A stretch of DNA of 64,000 nucleotides from Gammaproteobacteria bacterium (GTDB lineage Bacteria; Pseudomonadota; Gammaproteobacteria; Steroidobacterales; GCA-2729495): contig CP129466.1 in NCBI GenBank assembly GCA_030583605.1, forward strand, positions 2,363,001-2,427,000. The letters run 5' to 3'. The translations under genes were made by a program, and so were the position numbers. Positions 36,401 to 44,457 of the stretch are shown one piece after another (positions within the stretch are counted from its first letter, which is position 1; every line of letters begins with the position of its first letter). A model generated the notes under the pieces. It saw nothing but the letters and a program-made list of their open reading frames with translations. It ran no database searches and was not told the origin of the DNA.

Positions 36401-36967
36401 ATGCCGAGCTTCGATCGACCGCGCGATACCGACATCGCCCCCTCGCCCTGGGTCTGCCGCTTCGCACCCCTGATCCGCGCCGGTGGCACCGTCCTGGATC
36501 TCGCCTGCGGCAGCGGTCGCCACACGCGCTGGCTGGCCGCGCACGGCTACCGGGTGCTGGCCGTCGACATCGACGTATCCGGTCTCGCCGACCTGCACGG
36601 CGCACCGGCCATCGAGATCCTGCAGGCCGACCTCGAAGGCGCGGACTGGCCGCTCGCCGGTCACCGCTTCGACGGCATCGTCGTCGCCAATTACCTGCAC
36701 CGGCCGCAGTTCCCCCGCCTCGCCCGCGCGCTGCGCGCGGCAGGCGTGTTGATCATCGAAACCTTCGGTGCCGGCAACGAACGCCTCGGCCGGCCGCGCA
36801 ACCCGGCATTCCTGCTGCAACCCGGTGAACTGCTGGCTGCATTCGGCCGCGAACTGCAGGTGCTGGCCTACGAGCATGGGGCCGAGCAGTCGCCCCGCCC
36901 GGCCGTGCGCCAGCGCCTCTGCGCGGTGAAGGCCGGCGAACCCGTCGAGCTGCCGGCGCCTCGGTAG
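36401..36967 (+). CDS. SAM-dependent methyltransferase, class I
   Basis: A 188-residue methyltransferase. Motif I is GGTVLDLACGSGRHTRWLA (about 28-46), the acidic residue after beta2 is in VLAVDIDVSG, motif II/III is DLEGADWPLAGHRFDGIVVANYLHRP, and GVLIIETFGAGNE follows. The NYLHRP motif and the TehB-like size suggest a small-molecule methyltransferase of the tellurite/thiol group, but the substrate cannot be told from the sequence. ATG 36401 lies in a stand-alone unit between a terminator and a REP pair. Confidence 0.85.
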   Translation: MPSFDRPRDTDIAPSPWVCRFAPLIRAGGTVLDLACGSGRHTRWLAAHGYRVLAVDIDVSGLADLHGAPAIEILQADLEGADWPLAGHRFDGIVVANYLHRPQFPRLARALRAAGVLIIETFGAGNERLGRPRNPAFLLQPGELLAAFGRELQVLAYEHGAEQSPRPAVRQRLCAVKAGEPVELPAPR

Positions 36968-36984
36968 CATCAGTCTGCTGACAG

Positions 36985-37064
36985 GTCGCGACTGAAGTCG
37001 CTCCCACGGGGCGCAATCCGGCGCAGCGTCGAACGAAGCCCTGTGGGAGGGGCTTAAGCCCCGA
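36985..37064. repeat. REP-like inverted pair (BIME)
   Basis: Two related units face each other: GTCGCGACTGAAGTCGCTCC from 36985 and CTGTGGGAGGGGCTTAAGCC from 37041. Each is itself an imperfect palindrome. Together they resemble the gammaproteobacterial REP consensus (GTGGGAGCGGCTT...). They occupy the 130-bp gap between two convergent genes, where REP pairs typically act as transcription or RNA-stability elements. Confidence 0.75.
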
Positions 37065-37097
37065 TCACTGCTGCGTACAGCGGCTCGCCCGCGACGG

Positions 37098-37916
37098 TCA
37101 GGGCCGCCCCGGCAGGATACCGCCATAGAGCTGCACGCCGCTCGCCGGCTGCGACTGCCAGAGTTGCTCGGCGAAGCGCGGAATGCTCATTGCCACCATC
37201 GGAAAGCACTCGACGAGCTGGTCGGGCTCGAGCGGGATGCCGTAGAGCGCGTAGCAGAAGAAATCGCGCTCGTCCGGGCGCCAGAAGCCCCGGATGGCTT
37301 TGTGATCGGAGGTGACGGAACCGTCGGGATTGAAATACGCGCGGAAGACCAGTTCGCCGCCTGCCGTGACCATGCGATAGCGCACGGTATTCGACATCAT
37401 GTGGTTCCAGAAGCTCGGAAAGCGCTCCGACACCGGCTTGCTGCGATCGGGATCCACCACGACTTTCGGCAGTTCCGGTTTCGGCCAGTCGGCACCGCCG
37501 GTTTCGAGCATGAGAAACGCGATCAGCGCGAGCCGGTCCGGATTCGGCACGCCTTCCGGAACTGCCATCCGGTTACCCGGGACATCGCGCGCCGGATCGG
37601 CGAGAAATCGATCGAGCCGGTCCGGCGTCCACACGATATCGGCATTGAGCAGGGCATCGGAATAATTGAAGCTGCCGCCGCGGGTGCCTGCCGACTTCCC
37701 CATCAGGCCCCACAGGTTCGGCCCGGTGAGATGCGCGCCGCCCTCGGCGAGCGTGTGGCAGGCACTGCAGCGCATCTGGAACGCGCGCCGCCCGACGACG
37801 TAGTCAGCCTGCATCAGCGCATCCCGGGTCAACCCTTCCTGGGCGATGGCGCTGCCGGCCATCGCAGCCGCCAACCCCAGGAGCAACCACACACCCGACC
37901 GCGTGCTGCGAGTCAC
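37098..37916 (-). CDS. Exported class I cytochrome c with C-terminal extension
   Basis: A 272-residue protein from a GTG at 37916, preceded by AGGGGGA. Signal peptide VWLLLGLAAAMAGSAIAQ. The cytochrome c domain covers about 25-130: FQMRCSACHTLAEGG (haem attachment), GPNLWGLMGKSAGTRGGSFNYS and the Met ligand in PGNRMAVPEG, as in mitochondrial-type/c2 cytochromes. A further 130 residues (SFWNHMMSNTVRYRMVTAGGELVFRAYFNPDG) form an extra domain that I do not recognise. No oxidase or dehydrogenase partner adjoins it. The in-frame open region upstream of the GTG has no signal sequence. Confidence 0.85.
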   Translation of the reverse strand: MTRSTRSGVWLLLGLAAAMAGSAIAQEGLTRDALMQADYVVGRRAFQMRCSACHTLAEGGAHLTGPNLWGLMGKSAGTRGGSFNYSDALLNADIVWTPDRLDRFLADPARDVPGNRMAVPEGVPNPDRLALIAFLMLETGGADWPKPELPKVVVDPDRSKPVSERFPSFWNHMMSNTVRYRMVTAGGELVFRAYFNPDGSVTSDHKAIRGFWRPDERDFFCYALYGIPLEPDQLVECFPMVAMSIPRFAEQLWQSQPASGVQLYGGILPGRP

Positions 37917-38027
37917 GTTTCTTCCCCCTGCGCGTTCGACATCAGGTTCTACGCCGGAGTATGGCACGGCGTCGCGCCGGCATTGGTGACTGCGGGCGCT
38001 CTTTCTCCGTGCGTCGCCGGTCTGCGG

Positions 38028-38079
38028 GGACGGGGCGCCGTTGCTGCGGAGTCGCTGCGCTGATCCCGCGCGGTGGCGG
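38028..38079. repeat. Dispersed repeat type 2, copy B
   Basis: A 52-bp segment aligning to 7306-7357 with about nine differences, sharing GACGGGGCGCCGT, CGGAGTCG and CGGTGGCGG. It lies directly downstream of the GGDEF/EAL stop, in the gap before the cytochrome c gene. Confidence 0.6.
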
Positions 38080-38082
38080 TGT

Positions 38083-40251
38083 TTACGGTCGCGCCCGTTG
38101 CGCAGCCGGTGCAGCCCGGCGCTTCTTCGTGGCCGGAGGCGCACCGCCGATGGCCGCCATCTGTGCCTGCAGCGGTTCCGCGGTGCCGATGACGAAGCCC
38201 TGCGCGTAACTGATGTTCAGGCTGCGCAGCAGATCCAGCCCCGCCTGGTCCTGGACATACTCGGCCACCGTCTCGAGCTGCATGACGCGCGCCACCTCGG
38301 CGATCGCCGCGACCACCGACTGCGACACGACGTTGCTGGTGACGTCGCGGATGAAGCTGCCGTCGATCTTGAGCGTGTCCACCGGGAACAGCTTGAGGTA
38401 GGCGAACGAGGACAACCCGGTCCCGAAGTCGTCCAGCGAGAAGCGACAGCCGATTTTCTTCAGCGCATGCATGAACGCCTGGGCCTGCTGCATTTTCGCG
38501 ACGGCCACCGATTCGGTGATCTCGAACGCGATCAGCTCCGGCGCCACGCCACTGCGCCGGATCGCCGTCTCGACGAACGGCAGGAAGGAATCGCTGCCGA
38601 GACTCTGTCCCGACAGATTGATCGCAAAACGCGCGTGCTCGCCCGACAGCGTGCTGCCGGCGCCGGCAATGAGCTGCAGGGTATTGGCAACGACCCAGCG
38701 GTCGAGTTCTTCCATCAACTGATAACGTTCCGCGGCCGAGATGAACTCCGCCGGTGGCATGTGCTGTCCGTCATCGTCGACGATGCGCACCAGCACCTCG
38801 AAGTAATGCGACATGCGCCCGTCCTTCAGCGGCAGCAGGCGCTGGCCCATCAGGGCGAGCCGGTTGTTTTCGATGGCGTTGCGCACGTAGCCGACGAGCT
38901 GGATGTCATCGGCGCGGCGGATGATGCTCAGGTCGGCGGGCTCGTAGACCTCCACGCGGGCCCGGCCGCGGTCCTTGGCGGCCTGGCAGGCCACCCGCGC
39001 CGCGGCGAGACCGTCGGCGGCATCGTCCGCGGCCACCGTAACCGGCCCGACGCCGATACTCACCGTGGCGCGGTAGGTCTGGTCGCCGCGCACGTAGACG
39101 TCCTCGCGCACGCGATCGCAGATCTCCTGGCCCAACTGGCGCGCCTGCTCCAGCGCGGTCGCCGGCAACAGGACGGCAAAATGGTCGCCGGTCACGCGGG
39201 TCACGGAACGGCCGGGCAACATCTCGCGCAGCAGCGCCGCGAACCGGGTGAGCGCCTCGTCACCTGCCTCGCGCCCGAAGGTGTCGTTGAGTACGTGCAG
39301 GCGATCGAAGTCCAGGTACATCACCGCGCAACTGTCGTCGTCCGCGACGGCGGCGAGTTCACGCGCGAACGCCGGCCAGGCCATCAGCCCCGTCAGCGGG
39401 TCGTAGTCGCGCTCGAGCAGGGATTCGATATGCGAGCAGACGTAACGCGCCACCCGTGCAAGGCGTCGGCGGCTGAACCCGGAGCGCTGCCAGCCGTGCA
39501 ATACGAGCACGCCCTGCACCGTGCGCGCGTGGCGATAGACCGGCACCCACAGCGTCGCATCGTTCTCCTGCACCTCCACCGGGTCGAATCCCGGCGCGGC
39601 AGCCGTCTCCAGCAGGCGCAGGCTCAGCAGTTCCGCCTCCGTTGCGCTCAGGGCATCGCCCTGCACCAGGGCAATGCGCTTTTCCGGAATCGCGAGCGTC
39701 ACGCCCTCGATGCCGAGATGTTCCTGGCAGAGCGCGAGCAGGCGTCGCAAGGCGGCATCGCAGCCGCGCTGATCGTGCAGGATCTTCTCCACCTGGTGCA
39801 GCAACCGCTCCTCGGCGGCCTGGACCTGCAGCTTGCGCTGGCTGTCGAGCACCCGGAAGCGCAGGGTGAGCTCTCGTTGCAGGCTGCGCAGTGCGGGGCC
39901 GAGCACGTCGCGGACGAACTCGCCGTCCATGGCGGCACTGCTCCGTTCCAGCAGCACGGTAAGAGCGCCGATCAGGCGACCCGCATCGCCCTGCAGCGGC
40001 AGCAGGACCGCAACCAGGTTGCCGAGGGGCAGGCGCGTCGTATTGCATTTGCCAGAAGTGCCGCCGAGTGTGGTCGCGAGCGCGGCACGATAGGCGTCGG
40101 TCAGCTCGGGTGCGCCATCGACCGGCAGCTCCGACCAGAACAGCCTGCCGCCGCGATCGTGATACAGGAACCCCTGCGCCGGGGGCAGCAACGCCTTCAG
40201 GAAGACAGCGTAGTCGCTGAATACCTCGTCTTTTTCCGCCTCGCCCGCCAT
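38083..40251 (-). CDS. GGDEF/EAL-domain protein with degenerate GGDEF and EAL-type phosphodiesterase domain
   Basis: About 722 residues from the ATG at 40251, preceded by GGCGGGG; GTG 40323 is an alternative. The N-terminal 270 residues are a sensory region with helical linker and GAF-like character. The GGDEF domain (RDYDPLTGLMAWPAF, VMYLDFDRLHVLNDTFG) has lost its active motif: RVTGDHF at about 353 replaces RxGGDEF. The EAL domain is well kept (EVLVR at about 484, NLSGQSL, ITES, DDFGTGLSSFAYLKLFPVDTLKIDG). So it probably degrades c-di-GMP and may use the GGDEF domain for GTP regulation. It has no membrane segments. The C-terminus is basic (PATKKRRAAPAAQRARP). Confidence 0.9.
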   Translation of the reverse strand: MAGEAEKDEVFSDYAVFLKALLPPAQGFLYHDRGGRLFWSELPVDGAPELTDAYRAALATTLGGTSGKCNTTRLPLGNLVAVLLPLQGDAGRLIGALTVLLERSSAAMDGEFVRDVLGPALRSLQRELTLRFRVLDSQRKLQVQAAEERLLHQVEKILHDQRGCDAALRRLLALCQEHLGIEGVTLAIPEKRIALVQGDALSATEAELLSLRLLETAAAPGFDPVEVQENDATLWVPVYRHARTVQGVLVLHGWQRSGFSRRRLARVARYVCSHIESLLERDYDPLTGLMAWPAFARELAAVADDDSCAVMYLDFDRLHVLNDTFGREAGDEALTRFAALLREMLPGRSVTRVTGDHFAVLLPATALEQARQLGQEICDRVREDVYVRGDQTYRATVSIGVGPVTVAADDAADGLAAARVACQAAKDRGRARVEVYEPADLSIIRRADDIQLVGYVRNAIENNRLALMGQRLLPLKDGRMSHYFEVLVRIVDDDGQHMPPAEFISAAERYQLMEELDRWVVANTLQLIAGAGSTLSGEHARFAINLSGQSLGSDSFLPFVETAIRRSGVAPELIAFEITESVAVAKMQQAQAFMHALKKIGCRFSLDDFGTGLSSFAYLKLFPVDTLKIDGSFIRDVTSNVVSQSVVAAIAEVARVMQLETVAEYVQDQAGLDLLRSLNISYAQGFVIGTAEPLQAQMAAIGGAPPATKKRRAAPAAQRARP

Positions 40252-40419
40252 CAACCCCGCCGTGCACCCCGCGCTGGTGCCGACATAATGCCGGCGAGCG
40301 CCCTCTCCCGGCTGTGACCGCACTCGCAGTTCGCGGGTGGGCCATGCCTTGCGGCTGCGCCGGCGATCCGGTTGCTATCATGGGGTGGCGACGCCCTGGC
40401 ACGAAACCGAGAGGCGCCT

Positions 40420-41400
40420 GTGAGCCGCCCGATCGTCCTCGACCTGAGCGCCGTCATCCTGGCGGTGACTGCGGACCAGCCCCGCGTACTCACCGTCCGG
40501 CGGCGTGACGCCGGTCACAGTACGCCCGATCCCGCGGCGGCGATGCCGGCGGGCCCGCTCGATCCCGACAGCGACCGCACGCTGGAGCTGGCGCTGCGCC
40601 GCTGGATCCGCGAGCAGACCGGCATCGAGGTCGGCTACGTGGAGCAGCTCTACACCTTTGCCGACCGTGATCGCGACCCGCGCGAGCGCTCCGGCGGCTC
40701 GAGACAGGTCTCGGTCGCCTACCTCGCACTGGTGCACGAGCAGGCGGTCGCGGCGGGCGTGCCGGCGCAATGGCAGAACTGTTACGAGTTCCTGCCCTGG
40801 GAGGACCGTCGCGGCGTGACCAGGCCGCCCGCCCTGCAGGCCGCGCTGGCAGCCTGGGCCACCGCCGCGCCGGCCGCCGCAACGCGCCGGCTGCGCGAGG
40901 AGCGTTGCGCGATCTGCTTCGGCCTGACACCGGCCGGCTGGGACGGCTACCTCGCGCTCGAACGCTACGAACTGCTCTACGAGGCGCAGCTGATCGAGGA
41001 AGCGCGGCGCGAAGCCGTGCCGCGCAGCGCACGTTCCTCCCGGCCGCGCGACTTCGGCCTCGGCATGCAGCTCGATCATCGACGCATCCTCGCCACCGCG
41101 CTCGGCCGAGTCCGCGGCAAGCTGAAATATCGCCCGCTGGTGTTCGAACTGCTGCCGACCACCTTCACGCTGCTGCAACTGCAGCGCGTGGTCGAAGCGC
41201 TGGCTGGCGTGCGCCTGCACAAGCAGAACTTTCGCCGGCTCGTCGCCGCCGCAAGGCTCGTGGAGGGCACCGGCAGCACCCGCTCCGGCGGCCCCGGCCG
41301 GCCGGCCGAACTCTTCCGTTTTCGCCGCGAGGTGCTGCGCGAACGCCAGGGCCCCGGAGTGCGACTGCCGGTTGCAGCGACGCGGCGCGCAGCGCGTTGA
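40420..41400 (+). CDS. nrtR: NrtR-like Nudix-related transcriptional regulator of NAD synthesis
   Basis: About 326 residues from GTG 40420, after GAGAGG. The N-terminal half is a Nudix-fold domain, but the catalytic box is degraded: LELALRRWIREQTGI lacks the glutamates of the RExxEExG consensus. The C-terminal half is the winged-helix NrtR domain (LLPTTFTLLQLQRVVEALAGVRLHKQNFRRL, then AELFRFRREVLRERQGPG). NrtR proteins repress NAD genes and release DNA on binding ADP-ribose. It directly precedes nadA and nadB, with a palindrome at 41468-41486 as candidate operator. Longer than usual by a central insertion (CAICFGLTPAGWDG). Confidence 0.88.
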   Translation: MSRPIVLDLSAVILAVTADQPRVLTVRRRDAGHSTPDPAAAMPAGPLDPDSDRTLELALRRWIREQTGIEVGYVEQLYTFADRDRDPRERSGGSRQVSVAYLALVHEQAVAAGVPAQWQNCYEFLPWEDRRGVTRPPALQAALAAWATAAPAAATRRLREERCAICFGLTPAGWDGYLALERYELLYEAQLIEEARREAVPRSARSSRPRDFGLGMQLDHRRILATALGRVRGKLKYRPLVFELLPTTFTLLQLQRVVEALAGVRLHKQNFRRLVAAARLVEGTGSTRSGGPGRPAELFRFRREVLRERQGPGVRLPVAATRRAAR

Positions 41401-41467
41401 CCGCGGGCGTCGCGCCCGTCTAGGATGGCGCGGCACCGGCGCAATCCGGTGTATTTTTCCGGCTTTT

Positions 41468-41486
41468 TATACTCATATTGAGCATA
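41468..41486. promoter_or_regulatory. Candidate NrtR operator upstream of nadA
   Basis: The 19-bp sequence TAT-A-CTCA-TAT-TGAG-C-ATA is an inverted repeat with one mismatched pair, embedded in an AT-rich patch 23 bp before the nadA ATG. NrtR sites in other bacteria are AT-rich palindromes of similar size. The adjacent regulator gene supports the assignment, which is otherwise inference. Confidence 0.55.
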
Positions 41487-41508
41487 TAGCGGCCTGGTGA
41501 GCGCAAAG

Positions 41509-42534
41509 ATGTCGAGCACTGCCAACGCACTGCCCTACACCGCGGCGGTGGAACGCGCCACGCACCACCTGTACGAGCGGGTACGCCACGTCATCCCCGC
41601 AGCGGAGTGGGCGGTGCATGCGCCGCTCATTGCCGCCATCAACGACCTGAAACGGGAACGCAACGCGGTCATCCTCGCGCACAACTACCAGACGCCCGAG
41701 ATCGCCTACGGCGTCGCTGATTTCCGCGGCGACTCGCTCGGGCTCGCCCAGCAGGGCGCCGCCAGCGACGCAGCGGTGATCGTCCTGTGCGGCGTGCGCT
41801 TCATGGCCGAGACGGCGAAGATCATGAGCCCCGACAAGATCGTGCTGCTGCCGGACATGGACGCCGGCTGCTCGCTCGCCGCGTCGATCACCGGCGAGGA
41901 CGTGCGCCGGCTCAAGGCGCAGCATCCCGGCGTGCCGGTGGTCTGCTACGTCAACGCTTACGCCGACGTGCGCGCGGAGGCGGATGTCTGCTGCACCTCG
42001 GCCAATGCGGTCAAGGTGGTCGAATCACTGCAGAGCAGCCGCGTCATCTTTATTCCCGACGGGTATCTCGGCCGTTATGTTGCGAGCAAGACCCCGGTCG
42101 AGATCATTCTCTGGGAAGGCGCGTGCGAGGTACACGAGCGCTTCACGCCGGAGGAGATCCGCGAGTACCGGCGCTCGCAGCCCGGCATCCACGTCATGGC
42201 CCATCCGGAATGCACACCCGAGGTCCTGCGCGAGGCCGACTACGTCGGCTCGACCTCGGGCATGATCCGCCATATCGCCGAGGCGCGTCCCACCCAGGTC
42301 GTACTCATCACCGAATGCTCGATGAGCGACAACGTCGCGGTGGAGCACCCGGAGGTGCAATTCGTGCGCCCCTGCAACCTCTGCCCGCACATGAAACGCA
42401 TCAGCCTGCAGAAGATTCTCCACAGCCTGCAGACCCTGAGTCCGGCCATCGACGTGGACCCCGGCATCGCGGCGCAGGCAAAACGCTCGATGGAACGCAT
42501 GCTGGCCATCGGACGTGCCTCGGCGACCACCTGA
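41509..42534 (+). CDS. nadA: Quinolinate synthase NadA
   Basis: A 341-residue 4Fe-4S enzyme that condenses iminoaspartate and dihydroxyacetone phosphate to quinolinate. It shows the triplicated fold and the cysteines of the cluster: VLCGVRFMAETAKIM (about 93), CCTSANAV (161-162) and CNLCPHMKRISL (about 288-291). Other family blocks are LAHNYQTPEIAYGVADFRGDSLGLAQ and MDAGCSLAASITGEDV, and SMSDNVAVEHP. ATG 41509 is preferred over GTG 41497. A candidate NrtR operator lies just upstream. Confidence 0.97.
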   Translation: MSSTANALPYTAAVERATHHLYERVRHVIPAAEWAVHAPLIAAINDLKRERNAVILAHNYQTPEIAYGVADFRGDSLGLAQQGAASDAAVIVLCGVRFMAETAKIMSPDKIVLLPDMDAGCSLAASITGEDVRRLKAQHPGVPVVCYVNAYADVRAEADVCCTSANAVKVVESLQSSRVIFIPDGYLGRYVASKTPVEIILWEGACEVHERFTPEEIREYRRSQPGIHVMAHPECTPEVLREADYVGSTSGMIRHIAEARPTQVVLITECSMSDNVAVEHPEVQFVRPCNLCPHMKRISLQKILHSLQTLSPAIDVDPGIAAQAKRSMERMLAIGRASATT

Positions 42535-42562
42535 GCGGTGCCCCGGCGCGAGCCATGGAGCC

Positions 42563-42581
42563 GTGCCTGGCGGCCAGGCAC
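42563..42581. other. Short hairpin between nadA and nadB
   Basis: GTGCCTGG and CCAGGCAC pair perfectly around CGG. No T tract follows, but AT-rich sequence (GAATTAAAAATACG) comes next, before the TTG start of nadB. It could lower read-through or set nadB levels, and a separate nadB promoter is possible. Confidence 0.4.
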
Positions 42582-42618
42582 TGCATGCCGATCTGAATTA
42601 AAAATACGCTACAACTGA

Positions 42619-44223
42619 TTGACTTCACATACGTTCGATGTCCTTGTCGTCGGAGCCGGGCTGGGTGGCCTGTCGGTGGCCCTGCGGCTCGCCGCGCCGC
42701 ACCGGCGTATCGGCCTGCTCATCAAGAAGGGCTTTGAAGAAAGCTCGAGCTATCGGGCCCAGGGCGGCATCGCGGCGGCGATCGCCAGCGACGATTCACC
42801 CGCACTGCATGTCACCGACACGCTCGAGGCGGGCGCGGGGTTGTGTCACCGCCAGACCGTCGAGCGCGTCGCCGCCCGCGGGCCGGCCTGCGTGCGCTGG
42901 CTGCAGGAACAGGGGGTCGCCTTCACGCAGCACGACGGGACGGACGATGGTCTGCACCTGACCCGCGAGGGCGGCCATAGCCGGCGACGAGTCGTGCACA
43001 CGGCCGACGCCTCGGGGCGTGCCATCATGAGCGCGCTCACCGCGCGCGTGCGCGAGCACCCGCATATCACGGTACTCGACGGCAGGATCGCGATCGACGT
43101 CATCACGCAGGCAAAACTGCGTGCCGGGCCGGGCAACCGCTGCCTCGGCGTGTATGCACTCGACCGCGCCAGCGGGCAGGTGCATACCTACGGAGCACGC
43201 GTGGTCGTGCTCGCCACCGGCGGCGCTTCCAAGACCTATCTCTATACGAGCAATCCGGATACCTCGACGGGTGACGGCATCGCCATGGCATGGCGCGCCG
43301 GCTGCCGCGTGGCGAACCTCGAGTTCGTGCAGTTTCACCCGACTTGCCTGTTTCACCCGCAGGCCAAGTCGTTCCTGATCTCCGAGGCCATGCGCGGCGA
43401 GGGTGGGCGCCTGCTGCTGCCCGGCGGTCGCCGGTTCATGCCGGACCACGACCCACGCGCGGAACTGGCGCCGCGCGACATTGTCGCGCGCGCCATCGAC
43501 TACGAAATGAAACGCGGCGGGTTCGAGTGCGTTTATCTCGACATCAGCCACAAGCCCGCCGGAGAAATCCTCGCACTGTTCCCGACGATCGCGGAACGCT
43601 GCCGCGAATACGGCATCGACATCACCCGCATGCCGATCCCGGTCGTGCCCGCGGCCCATTACAGCTGTGGCGGCGTCGTCAGCGACCTCGACGGGGCCAC
43701 CGACCTGCCCGGCCTGTATGCCGTGGGCGAGTGCAGCTTCACCGGCCTGCACGGCGCCAACCGCCTCGCCAGCAATTCGCTGCTCGAGTGCGCCGTATTC
43801 GGGGCGGCAGCGGCCGAGCGCATCGGGCGGGATCTCGCCACGCCCGGTGAGGCAGCTCCCCCACTGCCCGCATGGGACGAGAGCCGCGTCACCGATCCCG
43901 ACGAGCAGATCATCGTCGCGCACAACTGGGACGAGCTGCGTCGCTTCATGTGGGACTATGTCGGCATCGTGCGCACCAACAAGCGCCTGGAGCGGGCCCG
44001 CCACCGGGTGGAACTGCTGCAGGAGGAAATCGCGGAGTTCTACGGCAACTTCCGGGTTACCAACGACCTGATCGAGCTGCGCAACCTGACACTGGTTGCC
44101 GAACTCACCATCCGTTGCGCGCAGCTGCGCCACGAGAGTCGCGGCCTGCACTTCAATCGCGACTACCCCGACACGCTCCCCGATGCCGAGGCGCGGGACA
44201 CGATCCTGACGCCGAATGGGTAA
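42619..44223 (+). CDS. nadB: L-aspartate oxidase NadB
   Basis: A 534-residue FAD enzyme that makes iminoaspartate for NadA. The FAD-binding Rossmann motif is FDVLVVGAGLGGLSVALRL, followed by SSSYRAQGGIAAAI, AEAARxx-type active-site region FVQFHPTCLFHPQAKSFLISEAMRGEGG, and PAAHYSCGGVVSDLDGATDLPGLYAVGECSFTGLHGANRLASNSLLE. The C-terminal helical domain holds WDYVGIVRTNKRLERA. Translation starts at TTG 42619; no strong ribosome-binding site is visible, which suggests low or coupled translation. Gene order nadA-nadB downstream of nrtR. Confidence 0.97.
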   Translation: MTSHTFDVLVVGAGLGGLSVALRLAAPHRRIGLLIKKGFEESSSYRAQGGIAAAIASDDSPALHVTDTLEAGAGLCHRQTVERVAARGPACVRWLQEQGVAFTQHDGTDDGLHLTREGGHSRRRVVHTADASGRAIMSALTARVREHPHITVLDGRIAIDVITQAKLRAGPGNRCLGVYALDRASGQVHTYGARVVVLATGGASKTYLYTSNPDTSTGDGIAMAWRAGCRVANLEFVQFHPTCLFHPQAKSFLISEAMRGEGGRLLLPGGRRFMPDHDPRAELAPRDIVARAIDYEMKRGGFECVYLDISHKPAGEILALFPTIAERCREYGIDITRMPIPVVPAAHYSCGGVVSDLDGATDLPGLYAVGECSFTGLHGANRLASNSLLECAVFGAAAAERIGRDLATPGEAAPPLPAWDESRVTDPDEQIIVAHNWDELRRFMWDYVGIVRTNKRLERARHRVELLQEEIAEFYGNFRVTNDLIELRNLTLVAELTIRCAQLRHESRGLHFNRDYPDTLPDAEARDTILTPNG

Positions 44224-44457
44224 GGTGCCGGTACTTCGGTTGCGGAAAGTCGCGGATGTCACTGACCAAAGCCGAGCCTTGAATGGCAGGTGGTGCCGGC
44301 GCAAGGGTTTCGACGCGTTGCAGACGGGAGCGGAAGCGGCGAAGCGCTGCGTCGCCCGCTCGAGCGCCCGTCGCACGGGCGACGGGCTGGACCACCTCGG
44401 GCGGCCGGGCACCGCCTGACCGCGGGTCACGTCGGCGCCGACGGCTTGAGAGCGGTT

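Noticed and set aside
34067..37126. 1019-codon minus-strand open frame
   Set aside because: Shadow of the exported Ig-like gene and methyltransferase on the other strand; it runs through a terminator and REP pair.
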